Shown here: piece after piece, positions 15,301 to 22,537 of the stretch
How the letters are laid out: each line of letters opens with the position of its first letter
How positions within the stretch are numbered: the stretch's first letter is position 1
Assembly: GCA_019416395.1 (NCBI GenBank)
Contig: DXXH01000036.1
Location: 1-22,537, forward strand
Origin: Clostridiales bacterium
GTDB lineage: Bacteria > Bacillota > Clostridia > Oscillospirales > Acutalibacteraceae
Length of the DNA stretch: 22,537 bases
Direction: 5' to 3'
Translations under genes and position numbers: made by a program
Notes under the pieces: generated by a model
Database searches by the model: none
What the model saw: only the letters and a program-made list of their open reading frames with translations
Told to the model about the DNA's origin: nothing

Positions 15301-15720
15301 CAAGAGGATAAAATCAAGGCGGAAGCGGACAAACAGCTGAAAATGAGCGGGGTGGTTTTAAGCGACCAGGAGATCATTCAGGCCATGGAAGCCGGGGCTC
15401 ATGGAAAGTTTATTCCGGCTTCCCTGAACAAGGACGGCAGCCTGGGCAGGTTCAGCTCGGTGCTGGACCGGGACCAGCTCCAGATCGTATTGCGGTATTC
15501 CAAGCAGCTGATCGCCGCCATGGGCGATGAACTGCTGAAGGGCTGGGTGGAAGCTGTTCCCAACCTGAAAAACCACAATCCCTGCCGCTGGTGTCCTTAT
15601 GGAACGGTGTGCGGAAAAGAATACGGCGAAAAGGATGTGGAGCAGGAAAAACTCACGCCGCAGGAAGCGCTGCGCCACATGAAAGAAGCATTGGGGGAAG
15701 GAGAGGAAGATCATGGCTGA
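12388..15720 (+). CDS. addB: ATP-dependent helicase/nuclease AddAB, subunit B
   Basis: The 1110-residue AddB is one half of the RecBCD-equivalent that resects double-strand DNA ends for RecA repair. The N terminus has a Walker A loop, GRAGSGKT (residues 7-14), followed by the AddB-typical IVPEQYTFETE. The C-terminal RecB-type nuclease domain has GGTIDRVD and VIDYKTGKK. It is closed by an iron-sulphur staple made of C759 (FYQCRFQ) and C1066, C1069, C1075 (NPCRWCPYGTVC), all four present. Start is TTG 12388 with AAAAGGAGC 8 nt upstream; no better start is nearby. The end overlaps addA by 8 nt, so the subunits are made by coupled translation. A terminator-like hairpin in its leader suggests regulated transcription. 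Confidence 0.96.
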   Translation: MLQFVLGRAGSGKTEYLRRLLADRSRAGFGGTVMIVPEQYTFETEKAMLRLAGPVRGNSIPVYSFTRLAEAVFRKEGGAVGRRLSDGGRRILMASAVEACQDRLEVYAAAAKSGRITDVMLTAVNEMKMCGISSEELLQTSRDLGGRGLGKKLSELSLLYDTYDALVAASYLDSRDDLTRLAQALETSSFFAGCTVAVDSFEGFTAQELAVLTRILCSADQVVVALCTDGLDETGTGLFALVDRTRRRLTAAAEENGVKVQPPVMLTGAPRFQNENLKLVEAQLFCAGEAMVSQDHEGITLFEARDPYEEAEFVASTIRRLVMEQGYRYREISIICRSPERYYGCLDAALKKREIPCFVSQPAKVDGEPVTRFALGAFETVLTGFQTESLLEMLKTGVSGFTTEEISDLENYAYLWKLTGSAWRQEFVRHPQGFGKEWGEEDWAKLDQLNDLRKKLIGPLERFDARTKNATGAELSQAVYLLLMAYGMEENLPAYCLSLEKAGEDALSQKQLRIWDLLMETLDQMRAILGDKPLPRERYYQLLKEVIAGEDVSEIPQTLDQVIFGTAEQVRQSSPRAAFLIGAAQGEFPLAPKSSGVFSDAERRELIARNLPLGDPLEQRTMEERYLAYSVACAPSERLYMSWPRSADGEDKEPGELVSALLGIFPTLRPWKDLPDEYFANSKEAAFSRMASRFTGTDGAAGALRQLFEKDPAYQGRVEALERASGKREERVEDSQLAKGLFGEHPFLSPTQVETFYQCRFQYFCRYGLNAKERRTAEVDVLQYGTLMHYLFEKIFREDPETRAQWSQEDLEKRVGELILQYAQENLGGMDLLSSREKYRLERLSQSACKLIRHVEEELAQSQFVPEHLEWGLGYGKDAPPLKIPTEQGMVTVGGTIDRVDTYTDAQGQRYVRVIDYKTGKKDFRLVDAFYGLNMQMLVYLAALVENHREEPAGILYMPAAEPSVSVERGAQEDKIKAEADKQLKMSGVVLSDQEIIQAMEAGAHGKFIPASLNKDGSLGRFSSVLDRDQLQIVLRYSKQLIAAMGDELLKGWVEAVPNLKNHNPCRWCPYGTVCGKEYGEKDVEQEKLTPQEALRHMKEALGEGEEDHG

Positions 15721-18700
15721 GATGCGTTGGACAGAAAGCCAGCAGGACGCCATCGCCGCCCGGCGGGGCACGATGCTGGTAGCTGCCGCGGCGGGATCGG
15801 GGAAAACAGCGGTGTTGGTACAGCGGGCGATTGAGCGGCTGACCGATCCGGAAAATCCCACGTCCGCCGACAGAATGCTGATCGTCACATTTACCAAAGC
15901 GGCTGCGGCGGAAATGCGGGCCAGGTTGGAAAAGCGGCTTCACGATATGCTCCGGGAAACACCGGGGGACCCTCATCTGCGGCGGCAGAGCATTTTGCTT
16001 TCCCAGGCCCATATCGGGACGGTGGACAGCTTTTGCGCCGAGATGGTTCGGGAGTTTTTCCATTTGCTAGACCTTTCCCCGGATTTCAAAATCGTGTCCG
16101 ACAAGCAGGAAGAGGAGCTGGTCAATGCCGCCTTGAACGAGGTGCTGCAGGAAGCTTTCGAGGCAGGTACGGTGGGACGTTTGGCAGACGCCTTTGCCGG
16201 GGAGCGGGACGACCGCCGGCTGATGGAAATGGTTTTGACGCTGTACCGGTTTATGCAGAGCCACCCTTTCCCGGAGCGTTGGCTGGAAGAGAAGGTGGCC
16301 ATGTATTTTCCGGGGGAAGAAGAGCGGAAACAGCTTTCCCCCTGGGAGCGGGTGATCCTGGAGTACGCCCGGGAAGGTATTTCCCACTGCCAAGGGCTGC
16401 TTGCCAGAGCGTTGGAAGAGTGCAAGGAAGATTCGGCAGTGGAAAAAGCCTATGCCGGGGCGCTGGAAAAGGACCGGCAAGCCTTTGCTGCTATGGAGCA
16501 ATTGGCAGTGGCCGGGGAATGGGACCAGCTTTGCCAGGCAGTGGGGGCGTTTGCCCCGGCCCGGCGAGGGACCCTTCGGGGACACGACCAGGACTCCCTG
16601 AAAGAGCGGCTGGAAGCTTTCCGGGAAGAGGGCAAGCGGACGGCGAAAGAGCTGGAAAAGTATTTTTCCGCGGACCGGGAAGCGTGCGCCTGGGAGACCG
16701 CCCAGACCGCCCCGCTGGTAAAAAGCCTGCAAGAACTGACGTTAGCCTTTGCCCAGCGGTATAAGGAGAAAAAGCGGGCAGGGAATTTTCTGGACTACAG
16801 CGATTTGGAGCACGAGGCCATTCGCTTGTTTCTGGAAGAGGACGGGACGCCTACTCCGGCAGCGAAAGAGGTGGCTTCCCGGTTTGACGAGATCATGATC
16901 GACGAGTACCAGGACATCAACGAGGTGCAGGACTCCCTGTTCCGGGCGGTATCCAAAGAGGGGAAAAACCTGTTCATGGTGGGGGACGTAAAGCAGAGTA
17001 TTTACGGATTCCGCCGGGCCATGCCGGAGATTTTTCTCCGCTGTCGGGAAGCGTTTCAAAAATATGACCGGCAGAAGGACCAGTACCCGGCGTCCATTGT
17101 GCTGGACCGGAATTTCCGTTCCCGGGCAGAGGTGACCAATACGGTGAACTTTGTGTTTTCCCGGTTGATGACCAAAGCTGCCGGGGATATGGATTACACG
17201 GAAGAAGACCGGCTGGTGTGCGGGGCGGAATATCCCCCGAAAGCAGGGTGCGAGACAGAACTGCAATGGATCTCCCGCAGCGGCGGCGTATCTGCGGAAG
17301 AAGCGGAAGGCGCCTGGATCGCAGGGCGGATCCGGGAGCTGGTGGAAGGGGGCTTCACCGTGTGGGATAAGGACGGGGAGCGCCCGGCCAATTACGGGGA
17401 CTTCTGTATCCTGCTGCGCAGCGCCAACCAATACGCCCATGCGTACGCCCAGCAGCTGCAAGCTCGGGGGATCCCGGCCAGAGCGTCGGTGGCGGGCGGA
17501 TTTTTCAAGACTGCAGAAATCGGCGTGATGCTGTCCCTGTTGCGGGTGATTGACAACCCTAACCAGGATATCCCCTTGCTTTCCGTGCTGATGAGTCCCC
17601 TGTATGGGTTCACCGCTGACGATGCCGCCCGGCTGCGGCTGGAAAGCCGGGATGTGCCGGTGTATATTTCCTTGCTGCGGGCGGCGGAATCCGATCCCCG
17701 CTGCAAACAAGTTGTGGAAGAAATTGGCCGGTACCGCACAGTGGCCGCCACCATGGCGTCCGACGCCTTTCTCAATTACCTATACAGCAAAACAGGCTAT
17801 CCGGATATGGTGCTTTCCATGGAACGTGGGGAAGAGCGGCTGGCCAACCTGAGGCTGCTGGAAAAATACGCCCGGGATTATGAAAGCTCCGGTTACCATG
17901 GGGCGTCGGGGTTTGTCCGGTTTTTAGACAGGCTGAAACAGAACAATTCCGATTTGCAGGCGGCGGAATTGCCCCCTGAAGACCGGAATGCCGTCACTGT
18001 TATGAGCATTCACAAATCCAAAGGATTGGAGTTTCCCGTGTGCATTGTGGCAGGATGCGGACGGAATTTTGTCACGGACCAGCGGGCGGAGATTTTACTT
18101 CACCCGGAATTGGGGCTGGGAGTAAAATTGCGGGACCGGAAGCGTTCCGCCCGGTTTACCACCACTGCTCGGGAAGCCATCGATCTGGAGACAGCCCGGT
18201 CCTCTTCCGCAGAAGAATTGCGGATCCTCTACGTGGCTCTGACCCGGGCCAAGGAAAAGCTGATCCTGGTAGGGTCGTGGGAAGATCCTTACCGCACAGC
18301 GGGAAAGCTGGCGCTGGAGCTGACGGAACAGGGGCCGGCTCCCTACACAGTACGCCGTGGGAAAAACACCGCCCAATGGTTGTTGCTGTGCGCTCTCTGT
18401 CACCCGGACGGTGCCGATTTGCGCCGTGAAACGGGAGCGCCGGCAGGTTGTGTGTCCCAGGGGGATTATTCTCCTTGGAAAATTGGGTTCAGCCAGTACC
18501 AGCCTCAGGAGAAGGAGACGGAACAGGCCCAGCCTGCGCCGGAGCCGCCGGATCAGGAGCTGTATCAGCGGCTGGTGGCCCAGACCTCGTTTACCTATCC
18601 CTATCAGCAGGCGGTAGAGATTCCCGCCAAGGTGGCGGCTTCCAAGCTGGCGTCGGAACGGGACGGTAGCCGGGAGATCACCTTGTCACGGCCCGCTTGG

Positions 18701-19237
18701 CTGGGAGAGCAGGGCATGACCCCGGCGGAACGGGGCACAGCGCTGCATGCCTTTATGCAGTTCGCGGATTTTGCCGCGGCTGGTAAAGATCCTGAAAAGG
18801 AGCGGGAACGGCTGGTGAACATGGCGCTGCTCACTCCGGAACAGGGAGAAGTGGTGGACCTGGCCAGGGTGGAGAAATTCTTGGAAAGCCCCTTGGGCAA
18901 GCGGGTCCTGGCTTCGCAAGAGGTGGAAAAGGAACGGCGTTTTACCGCGGTGATTCCCGCCACCATGTTGGGGCCAGAGGTGGGGGATCACGGGGAAGAA
19001 GTGATTCTTCAAGGAGCTGTGGACTGCACCTTTGTGGAAGGTGGAAAACTGCACATCATCGACTTTAAAACGGACCGGGTGAAGGATATGGAAGAGCTGT
19101 GGTCCAGGTATGAGACCCAGCTTCAGCTGTATGGAACGGCGATGGAAGAGGTTTCCGGATACCAGGTGGGAGAATTGATCCTGTATTCCACTTGGCTAAA
19201 CCGGGCCAGTATCCGGACCATGGCGAAAAAAGTGTGA
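15713..19237 (+). CDS. addA: ATP-dependent helicase/nuclease AddAB, subunit A
   Basis: The 1174-residue AddA is the UvrD-type (SF1) helicase-nuclease subunit of AddAB. Motif Q/I is near the N terminus: TESQQDAI, then AAAAGSGKT with K31, followed by IVTFTKAAAAEMR (Ia). Motif II is IDEYQDINEVQ (D397, E398), with later helicase motifs GDVKQSIYGFRRA, SIHKSKGLEFPV (V) and LYVALTRAKEKL (VI). The C-terminal RecB nuclease domain starts near TPAERGTALHAFMQ and contains LHIIDFKTDRV with catalytic D1117 and K1119. The length agrees with other AddA proteins (about 1200). ATG 15713 lies within the last codons of addB, with GGAGAGGAAG as RBS. The complex would translocate on DNA ends and respond to a Chi-type site. 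Confidence 0.97.
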   Translation: MAEMRWTESQQDAIAARRGTMLVAAAAGSGKTAVLVQRAIERLTDPENPTSADRMLIVTFTKAAAAEMRARLEKRLHDMLRETPGDPHLRRQSILLSQAHIGTVDSFCAEMVREFFHLLDLSPDFKIVSDKQEEELVNAALNEVLQEAFEAGTVGRLADAFAGERDDRRLMEMVLTLYRFMQSHPFPERWLEEKVAMYFPGEEERKQLSPWERVILEYAREGISHCQGLLARALEECKEDSAVEKAYAGALEKDRQAFAAMEQLAVAGEWDQLCQAVGAFAPARRGTLRGHDQDSLKERLEAFREEGKRTAKELEKYFSADREACAWETAQTAPLVKSLQELTLAFAQRYKEKKRAGNFLDYSDLEHEAIRLFLEEDGTPTPAAKEVASRFDEIMIDEYQDINEVQDSLFRAVSKEGKNLFMVGDVKQSIYGFRRAMPEIFLRCREAFQKYDRQKDQYPASIVLDRNFRSRAEVTNTVNFVFSRLMTKAAGDMDYTEEDRLVCGAEYPPKAGCETELQWISRSGGVSAEEAEGAWIAGRIRELVEGGFTVWDKDGERPANYGDFCILLRSANQYAHAYAQQLQARGIPARASVAGGFFKTAEIGVMLSLLRVIDNPNQDIPLLSVLMSPLYGFTADDAARLRLESRDVPVYISLLRAAESDPRCKQVVEEIGRYRTVAATMASDAFLNYLYSKTGYPDMVLSMERGEERLANLRLLEKYARDYESSGYHGASGFVRFLDRLKQNNSDLQAAELPPEDRNAVTVMSIHKSKGLEFPVCIVAGCGRNFVTDQRAEILLHPELGLGVKLRDRKRSARFTTTAREAIDLETARSSSAEELRILYVALTRAKEKLILVGSWEDPYRTAGKLALELTEQGPAPYTVRRGKNTAQWLLLCALCHPDGADLRRETGAPAGCVSQGDYSPWKIGFSQYQPQEKETEQAQPAPEPPDQELYQRLVAQTSFTYPYQQAVEIPAKVAASKLASERDGSREITLSRPAWLGEQGMTPAERGTALHAFMQFADFAAAGKDPEKERERLVNMALLTPEQGEVVDLARVEKFLESPLGKRVLASQEVEKERRFTAVIPATMLGPEVGDHGEEVILQGAVDCTFVEGGKLHIIDFKTDRVKDMEELWSRYETQLQLYGTAMEEVSGYQVGELILYSTWLNRASIRTMAKKV

Positions 19238-19246
19238 AATCGTCCA

Positions 19247-19274
19247 TTGACATTCCCAAGGTGTGTGATAAGAT
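19247..19274 (+). promoter_or_regulatory. Promoter of the beta-mannosidase gene
   Basis: TTGACA (19247-19252), a 16-nt spacer, and TAAGAT (19269-19274) preceded by TGA (extended -10). The start is expected near 19281, leaving about 62 nt of leader. A second TATAAT at 19302-19307 lacks a -35 at normal spacing. Confidence 0.65.
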
Positions 19275-19281
19275 TGTGAAA

Positions 19282-19300
19282 GGGATAGATTTGCTATACC
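19282..19300. promoter_or_regulatory. Candidate operator at the beta-mannosidase start site
   Basis: GGGATAG (19282-19288) and CTATACC (19294-19300) form an inverted repeat matching at 6 of 7 positions around a 5-nt centre. It lies at the predicted +1, where a repressor would block transcription. No regulator gene is adjacent. Confidence 0.35.
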
Positions 19301-19342
19301 TTATAATTGGAATGGGCCGGTAAGACCGGCAGGGAGGAATTT

Positions 19343-21772
19343 ATGATTATTCAAAAACTTACGGAACAATGGACCCTGGAACCTTCAAACAAGGGGGAGA
19401 AGATTCAGGCGAAAGTCCCGGGATCGGTGTATGCGGATATGTTGGCGGCGGGGAAAATGAAGGATCCCTATTACCGTGACAACGAGCTTGAGGCCCTGGC
19501 GCTGATGGAAAACGATTTTCTCTATACGGAGAGCTTTACTCCGGAAGAAGGCATTCTAGATTGCCCCCATCAGGTGCTGCGCTTTGAGGGCGTGGATACG
19601 GTGGCGGATATCCGCCTGAACGGGGTGCTGCTGGCCCATGTGGAGAACATGCACCGCACCTTTGAATTCGATGTGGCGGGGATTCTGAAATCCGGGGAAA
19701 ACTGGCTGGAAGTCAAGCTCTATTCCCCCACCAAATGGATCCGGGAGAAGTATGAGGAAAATCCCGCAGACGGCAGCTCCGACGCCATGAGAGGCTTTGC
19801 CAACCTGCGGAAAGCCCACTGCATGTTTGGATGGGACTGGGGACCTCATCTGCCGGACGCCGGTATTTGGCGGCCCGTGTACCTGCTGGGAATCAATGGC
19901 GCAAAACTGGATTCCGTCCATATCCGCCAGCATCACCAGCATGGCCGGGTCAAGCTGGAATTGGAACCGGAAATGAGCTACATAGATGTAAAGGATATTA
20001 CCTATACAGTCAAAATTACAGATCCTCAAGGGAATGTGTCTGAATACGAGGGTTCTCCCAAGGAAATCCTCATTGAGCACCCGGAGCTTTGGTGGCCTCA
20101 CGGCTATGGGGAACAGCCCCTGTACACTGTAAAGGTAACTATCTTTGCAGATGGCCGGGAACTGGATTCCTGGCAGCGGCGGATTGGCCTGCGCACCTTG
20201 ACCATGCACATTGAGAAGGACGAGTATGGCGAGAGCTTTGCCCATGAGGTCAACGGCGTGCAGATTTTCGCCATGGGCGCCGATTATATCCCGGAAGACA
20301 ACATTCTTTCCCGGGTCACCCCGGAGCGCACCCACCATTTGCTGGAGCAGTGCGTGGCGGCCAACTTCAACTGTGTCCGTGTGTGGGGCGGCGGCTACTA
20401 TCCGGACGACGCTTTCTATGACGCCTGTGACGAGCTGGGCTTGTTGGTGTGGCAGGACTTCATGTTCGCCTGCGCTGTGTACAACCTGACTCCCGAGTTT
20501 GCGGAGAATATCCGGGCGGAAGCCATTGACAATGTGCGGCGGCTGCGGCATCACGCTTCCCTGGGGCTGTGGTGCGGCAATAATGAGATGGAAATGTTCG
20601 TGGACCAGGGCGAATGGGTGCGCAATCCCAGACAGAAGGCGGACTATATCCGCATGTACGAGTATTTGATTCCCGAAGTGCTGCGGAAGTACGATCCGGA
20701 CACCTTCTATTGGCCGGCCAGTCCTTCCAGCGGCGGCGGGTTTGACGATCCCAACGACTCCACCCGGGGCGACGTGCACTACTGGGCGGTGTGGCACGGC
20801 ATGCTGCCTTTCTCCGCCTATCGGAAGCATCAGTTCCGGTATCTTTCGGAATTCGGGTTTGAGTCCCTGCCTTGCATGAAGACCATTGAGACCTTCAGCG
20901 AGCCTCAGGACTGGAACCTGTTCTCCTACGTGATGGAAAAGCATCAGCGGTGCTCTCGGGGCAGCATGCTTACCATGGCCTATCTCCAACAGATGTATCT
21001 GTATCCCACCAGCTTTGAAACGCTCCTGTATGCTTCCCAGCTGTTGCAGGCCGACGCCATTCGCTATGGCGTGGAGCATTTCCGTCGGATCCGGGGCGTG
21101 TGCATGGGCGCTGTGTATTGGCAGCTCAATGACTGCTGGCCGGTAGCTTCCTGGGCGTCCATCGACTACACCGGCCGTTGGAAGGCTCTTCACTACTACG
21201 CCAAGCGGTTCTTTGCACCGGTGCTTTTGTCCTGCTGCGAAGAGGGCATGCTCTCTCAGGAACCCAACGTGAACGCCGAGCCCTACGATATGGAAAAGAG
21301 CATCCGGCTGTCCGTTTCCAACGAGACCCGGCAGGAGCGGGCTTGCATTGTAAAATGGGCCTTGCGGGACAACAAGGGGACGATTCAGCGCGAGGAGACT
21401 ATTTCCCTGACAGTTCCCGCCCTGTCCAGTGTGTGGCTGGATAAGGTGGAATTGCCCGATGTGGATATTTTCTCGGATTACGTAAGCTATGATCTGTTCG
21501 AGAACGGCCAGCGGATTTCCGGTGGCACGGTGATTTTCTCCATGCCCAAGTATTTCCACTATGTAGATCCCCAGCTTTCCTGCCGTGTGGAAGGGGACGA
21601 GATTGTGGTGAGCGCCAAAGCCTACGCCAAGAGCGTGGAGATCCAAAACGAGAACGAGGACCTGCTGCTTTCCGACAATTATTTCGACATGAACGCTGGG
21701 GAAACCCGGGTGAAGGTACTTTCCGGAAGCACGGAGAACCTGCGTCTGCGCAGCGTGTACGATATCCACTAA
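19343..21772 (+). CDS. Beta-mannosidase, glycoside hydrolase family 2
   Basis: The 809-residue enzyme would remove terminal beta-mannose from mannan or N-glycan-derived oligosaccharides (EC 3.2.1.25). The N-terminal sugar-binding domain has KVPGSVYADML and LRFEGVDTVADIRLNG, then RKAHCMFGWDWGPHLPDAGI, typical of beta-mannosidases rather than GH2 galactosidases. The TIM barrel includes NCVRVWGGGYYPDDAFYDAC, acid/base E415 in WCGNNEMEMF and nucleophile E503 in YLSEFGFES, then YWQLNDCWPVASW. A C-terminal beta-sandwich follows. There is no signal peptide, so it acts inside the cell on imported sugars. Start ATG 19343 has GGGAGGA 5-6 nt upstream; an in-frame TTG at 19307 lies within the -10 zone. 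It is monocistronic; the stop is followed at once by the repeat array and no usual terminator. Confidence 0.94.
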   Translation: MIIQKLTEQWTLEPSNKGEKIQAKVPGSVYADMLAAGKMKDPYYRDNELEALALMENDFLYTESFTPEEGILDCPHQVLRFEGVDTVADIRLNGVLLAHVENMHRTFEFDVAGILKSGENWLEVKLYSPTKWIREKYEENPADGSSDAMRGFANLRKAHCMFGWDWGPHLPDAGIWRPVYLLGINGAKLDSVHIRQHHQHGRVKLELEPEMSYIDVKDITYTVKITDPQGNVSEYEGSPKEILIEHPELWWPHGYGEQPLYTVKVTIFADGRELDSWQRRIGLRTLTMHIEKDEYGESFAHEVNGVQIFAMGADYIPEDNILSRVTPERTHHLLEQCVAANFNCVRVWGGGYYPDDAFYDACDELGLLVWQDFMFACAVYNLTPEFAENIRAEAIDNVRRLRHHASLGLWCGNNEMEMFVDQGEWVRNPRQKADYIRMYEYLIPEVLRKYDPDTFYWPASPSSGGGFDDPNDSTRGDVHYWAVWHGMLPFSAYRKHQFRYLSEFGFESLPCMKTIETFSEPQDWNLFSYVMEKHQRCSRGSMLTMAYLQQMYLYPTSFETLLYASQLLQADAIRYGVEHFRRIRGVCMGAVYWQLNDCWPVASWASIDYTGRWKALHYYAKRFFAPVLLSCCEEGMLSQEPNVNAEPYDMEKSIRLSVSNETRQERACIVKWALRDNKGTIQREETISLTVPALSSVWLDKVELPDVDIFSDYVSYDLFENGQRISGGTVIFSMPKYFHYVDPQLSCRVEGDEIVVSAKAYAKSVEIQNENEDLLLSDNYFDMNAGETRVKVLSGSTENLRLRSVYDIH

Positions 21773-22190
21773 GGAGCTGCGCTCCAGGCGAGTCGCGGGG
21801 ACGTGCGCTTCGCTTACTCCCAGCGCAGGGATTCGGTCACTCGCCGTCCGCGGGATTGCACCTCGGGCGGGTTGTGGGAGCTGCGCTCCAGGCAGGACGC
21901 GGGAGCGTGCGCTTCGCTTACTCCCAGCGCAGGGATTCGGTCACTCGCCGTCCGCGGGATTGCACCTCGGGCGGGTCGTTAGGGTCTGCGCCCCGGGCAA
22001 GTCGCGGGGAGCTGCGCTCCAGGCAAGATGCGGGGACGTGCGCTTCGCTTACTCCCGGCGCAGGGATTCGGCAACGCGCCGTCCGGGAGCTGCGCTCCAG
22101 GCAAGACGCGGGAGCGTGCGCTTCGCTTACTCCCAGCGCAGAAATTCGGCAACGCGCCGTCCGCGGTTTTGTGCCTCGGGCAGGTTGTAG
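21773..22190. repeat. GC-rich tandem array of about 104-bp repeats, four copies plus a fragment
   Basis: Units start at 21773 (104 bp), 21877 (104 bp), 22008 (78 bp, tail missing) and 22086 (about 105 bp), with a degenerate 27-bp fragment at 21981-22007. Each begins with the hairpin GGAGCTGCGCTCC, then a CAGGC segment, the shared core GTGCGCTTCGCTTACTCCC, a GCGCAG segment, ATTCGG and CGCCGTCC. Copies 1, 2 and 4 add a tail ending in CCTCGGGC followed by GGGT or AGGT. Copies 1-2 and 3-4 form sub-groups (GGTCACTCGCC against GGCAACGCGCC). Spacings of 104 and 131 are not multiples of 3, so the array is not coding. It touches the beta-mannosidase stop codon and would be transcribed with it. Confidence 0.9.
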
Positions 22191-22235
22191 AGCAGGTTTG
22201 TTCCTAAAAATTCAGTGAAAAATAGTGGATTCCTC

Positions 22236-22264
22236 TTGACAGAAGAGGGTACAGGGATTATAAT
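22236..22264 (+). promoter_or_regulatory. Consensus sigma-A promoter of infC
   Basis: TTGACA (22236-22241), exactly 17 nt, TATAAT (22259-22264). Both hexamers are perfect, as expected for a strongly expressed translation operon. The start near 22271 gives a leader of about 245 nt. Confidence 0.9.
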
Positions 22265-22270
22265 ATTTTC

Positions 22271-22443
22271 TCGGTAAAACAAAGCGGAGCCGGCGGCTCC
22301 CACCCGTGCAGTACCGTCTGACACAGGTCAATAACCCAGGACAGGGATTCCGCTATAAGAAGCTGGGAGTTCGGTCCGGCGGCCTTATGGGGCCGGTGAG
22401 AATGGGCATTGATTTGCGGGCAGAAGGAATTCTGCCCGCTTTT
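22271..22443 (+). ncRNA. Ribosomal protein L20-type leader upstream of infC
   Basis: The transcribed leader has a first hairpin (GGAGCC 22286-22291 with GGCTCC 22295-22300), a longer-range pairing (CCCAG 22335-22339 with CTGGG 22363-22367), and a CCGGC/GCCGG stem around 22376-22395. Then comes GGTGAGAATGGGCATTGA and the terminator at 22416-22443. Place and architecture fit the Firmicute L20 leader, in which L20 protein binds and promotes termination ahead of infC-rpmI-rplT. I assign it by context and layout, not by a covariance search. Confidence 0.75.
22416..22443 (+). terminator. Regulatory terminator of the infC leader
   Basis: GCGGGCAGAA (22416-22425) pairs perfectly with TTCTGCCCGC (22430-22439) around loop GGAA, followed by TTTT then GCTTTCC. 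It lies 73 nt before the infC start, as in L20-regulated leaders. Confidence 0.85.
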
Positions 22444-22516
22444 GCTTTCCCTTTTGGAAAGTGGCCGCCTTCCGCGCCAAATAGCTTGAGAACAACGTGT
22501 GATGGAGGTGCTACCC

Positions 22517-22537
22517 ATTAGCAAACAGGAACTGCAG
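22517..22537 (+). CDS. infC: Translation initiation factor IF-3, first seven codons, ATT start
   Basis: The window ends seven codons into a gene reading (I/M)SKQELQ, a typical start of Clostridial IF-3. I place the start at ATT 22517 because GGAGGTG (22505-22511) sits 5 nt upstream. An in-frame ATG at 22502 would place the RBS inside the coding region and has no RBS of its own. ATT is the known rare infC start, through which IF-3 limits its own synthesis by rejecting non-standard start codons. The consensus promoter and L20-type leader support the call; rpmI and rplT should follow beyond the edge. Confidence 0.75.

Noticed and set aside
19556..21769. 737-codon minus-strand open frame
   Set aside because: It lies wholly opposite the beta-mannosidase gene, whose catalytic motifs are intact; no domain is recognisable and stops are rare only because of base composition.
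21773..22190. CRISPR array
   Set aside because: Units are about 104 bp and similar over their whole length, with no unique spacers of constant size and no cas genes nearby.
21856..22218. 120-codon open frame across the repeat array
   Set aside because: Repeat spacings of 104 and 131 are not multiples of 3, so copies are read in different frames; no RBS. It is open only because the repeat is GC-rich.

Overview
The window looks like a spore-forming Bacillota chromosome of the class Clostridia, probably Oscillospirales-like (inference). The pointers are a spoIIR gene with a sigma-F-like promoter, the Firmicute AddAB type of RecBCD-equivalent nuclease, an L20-type leader ahead of infC, AGGAGG-type ribosome binding sites with several TTG/GTG/ATT starts, and fairly GC-rich coding sequence. 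No plasmid, phage, IS, CRISPR, tRNA or rRNA feature was seen; most of it is ordinary core chromosome.

Layout. 1-2876 reads leftward: the N-terminal two thirds of an MFS transporter that leaves the window, then a UPF0237 (ACT domain) - UPF0210 (DUF711) operon with its own promoter and terminator. 3016-7680 reads rightward: a PHP/HisJ-type phosphatase, an Lrp/AsnC regulator overlapping a class I aminotransferase, a DUF362 protein with a two-cluster ferredoxin tail coupled to the aminotransferase, and ispE, closed by a strong terminator. An SdpI/DUF1648 membrane protein (7773-8462) converges on a leftward group across a shared 18-bp bidirectional terminator. The leftward group is a 10TM ArsP_2-type putative metal exporter followed by an OmpR-type response regulator and its histidine kinase.

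11573-19237 reads rightward: spoIIR, then addB-addA with an attenuator-like leader. A beta-mannosidase (GH2) with its own promoter and a candidate operator follows. Its stop codon abuts a 418-bp GC-rich array of about 104-bp tandem repeats (21773-22190). The right edge holds a consensus promoter, a ribosomal-protein leader with terminator, and the first seven codons of infC starting at a non-canonical ATT.

How genes work together: AddAB resects double-strand breaks; SpoIIR signals from forespore to mother cell; the Lrp/aminotransferase/DUF362 block probably forms one metabolic unit; the exporter and two-component system are close enough to be co-transcribed. The least explained elements are the 104-bp repeat array, the addB leader, and the UPF0237-UPF0210 pair, a conserved operon of unknown function. 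I did not find a convincing wholly new multi-gene system.
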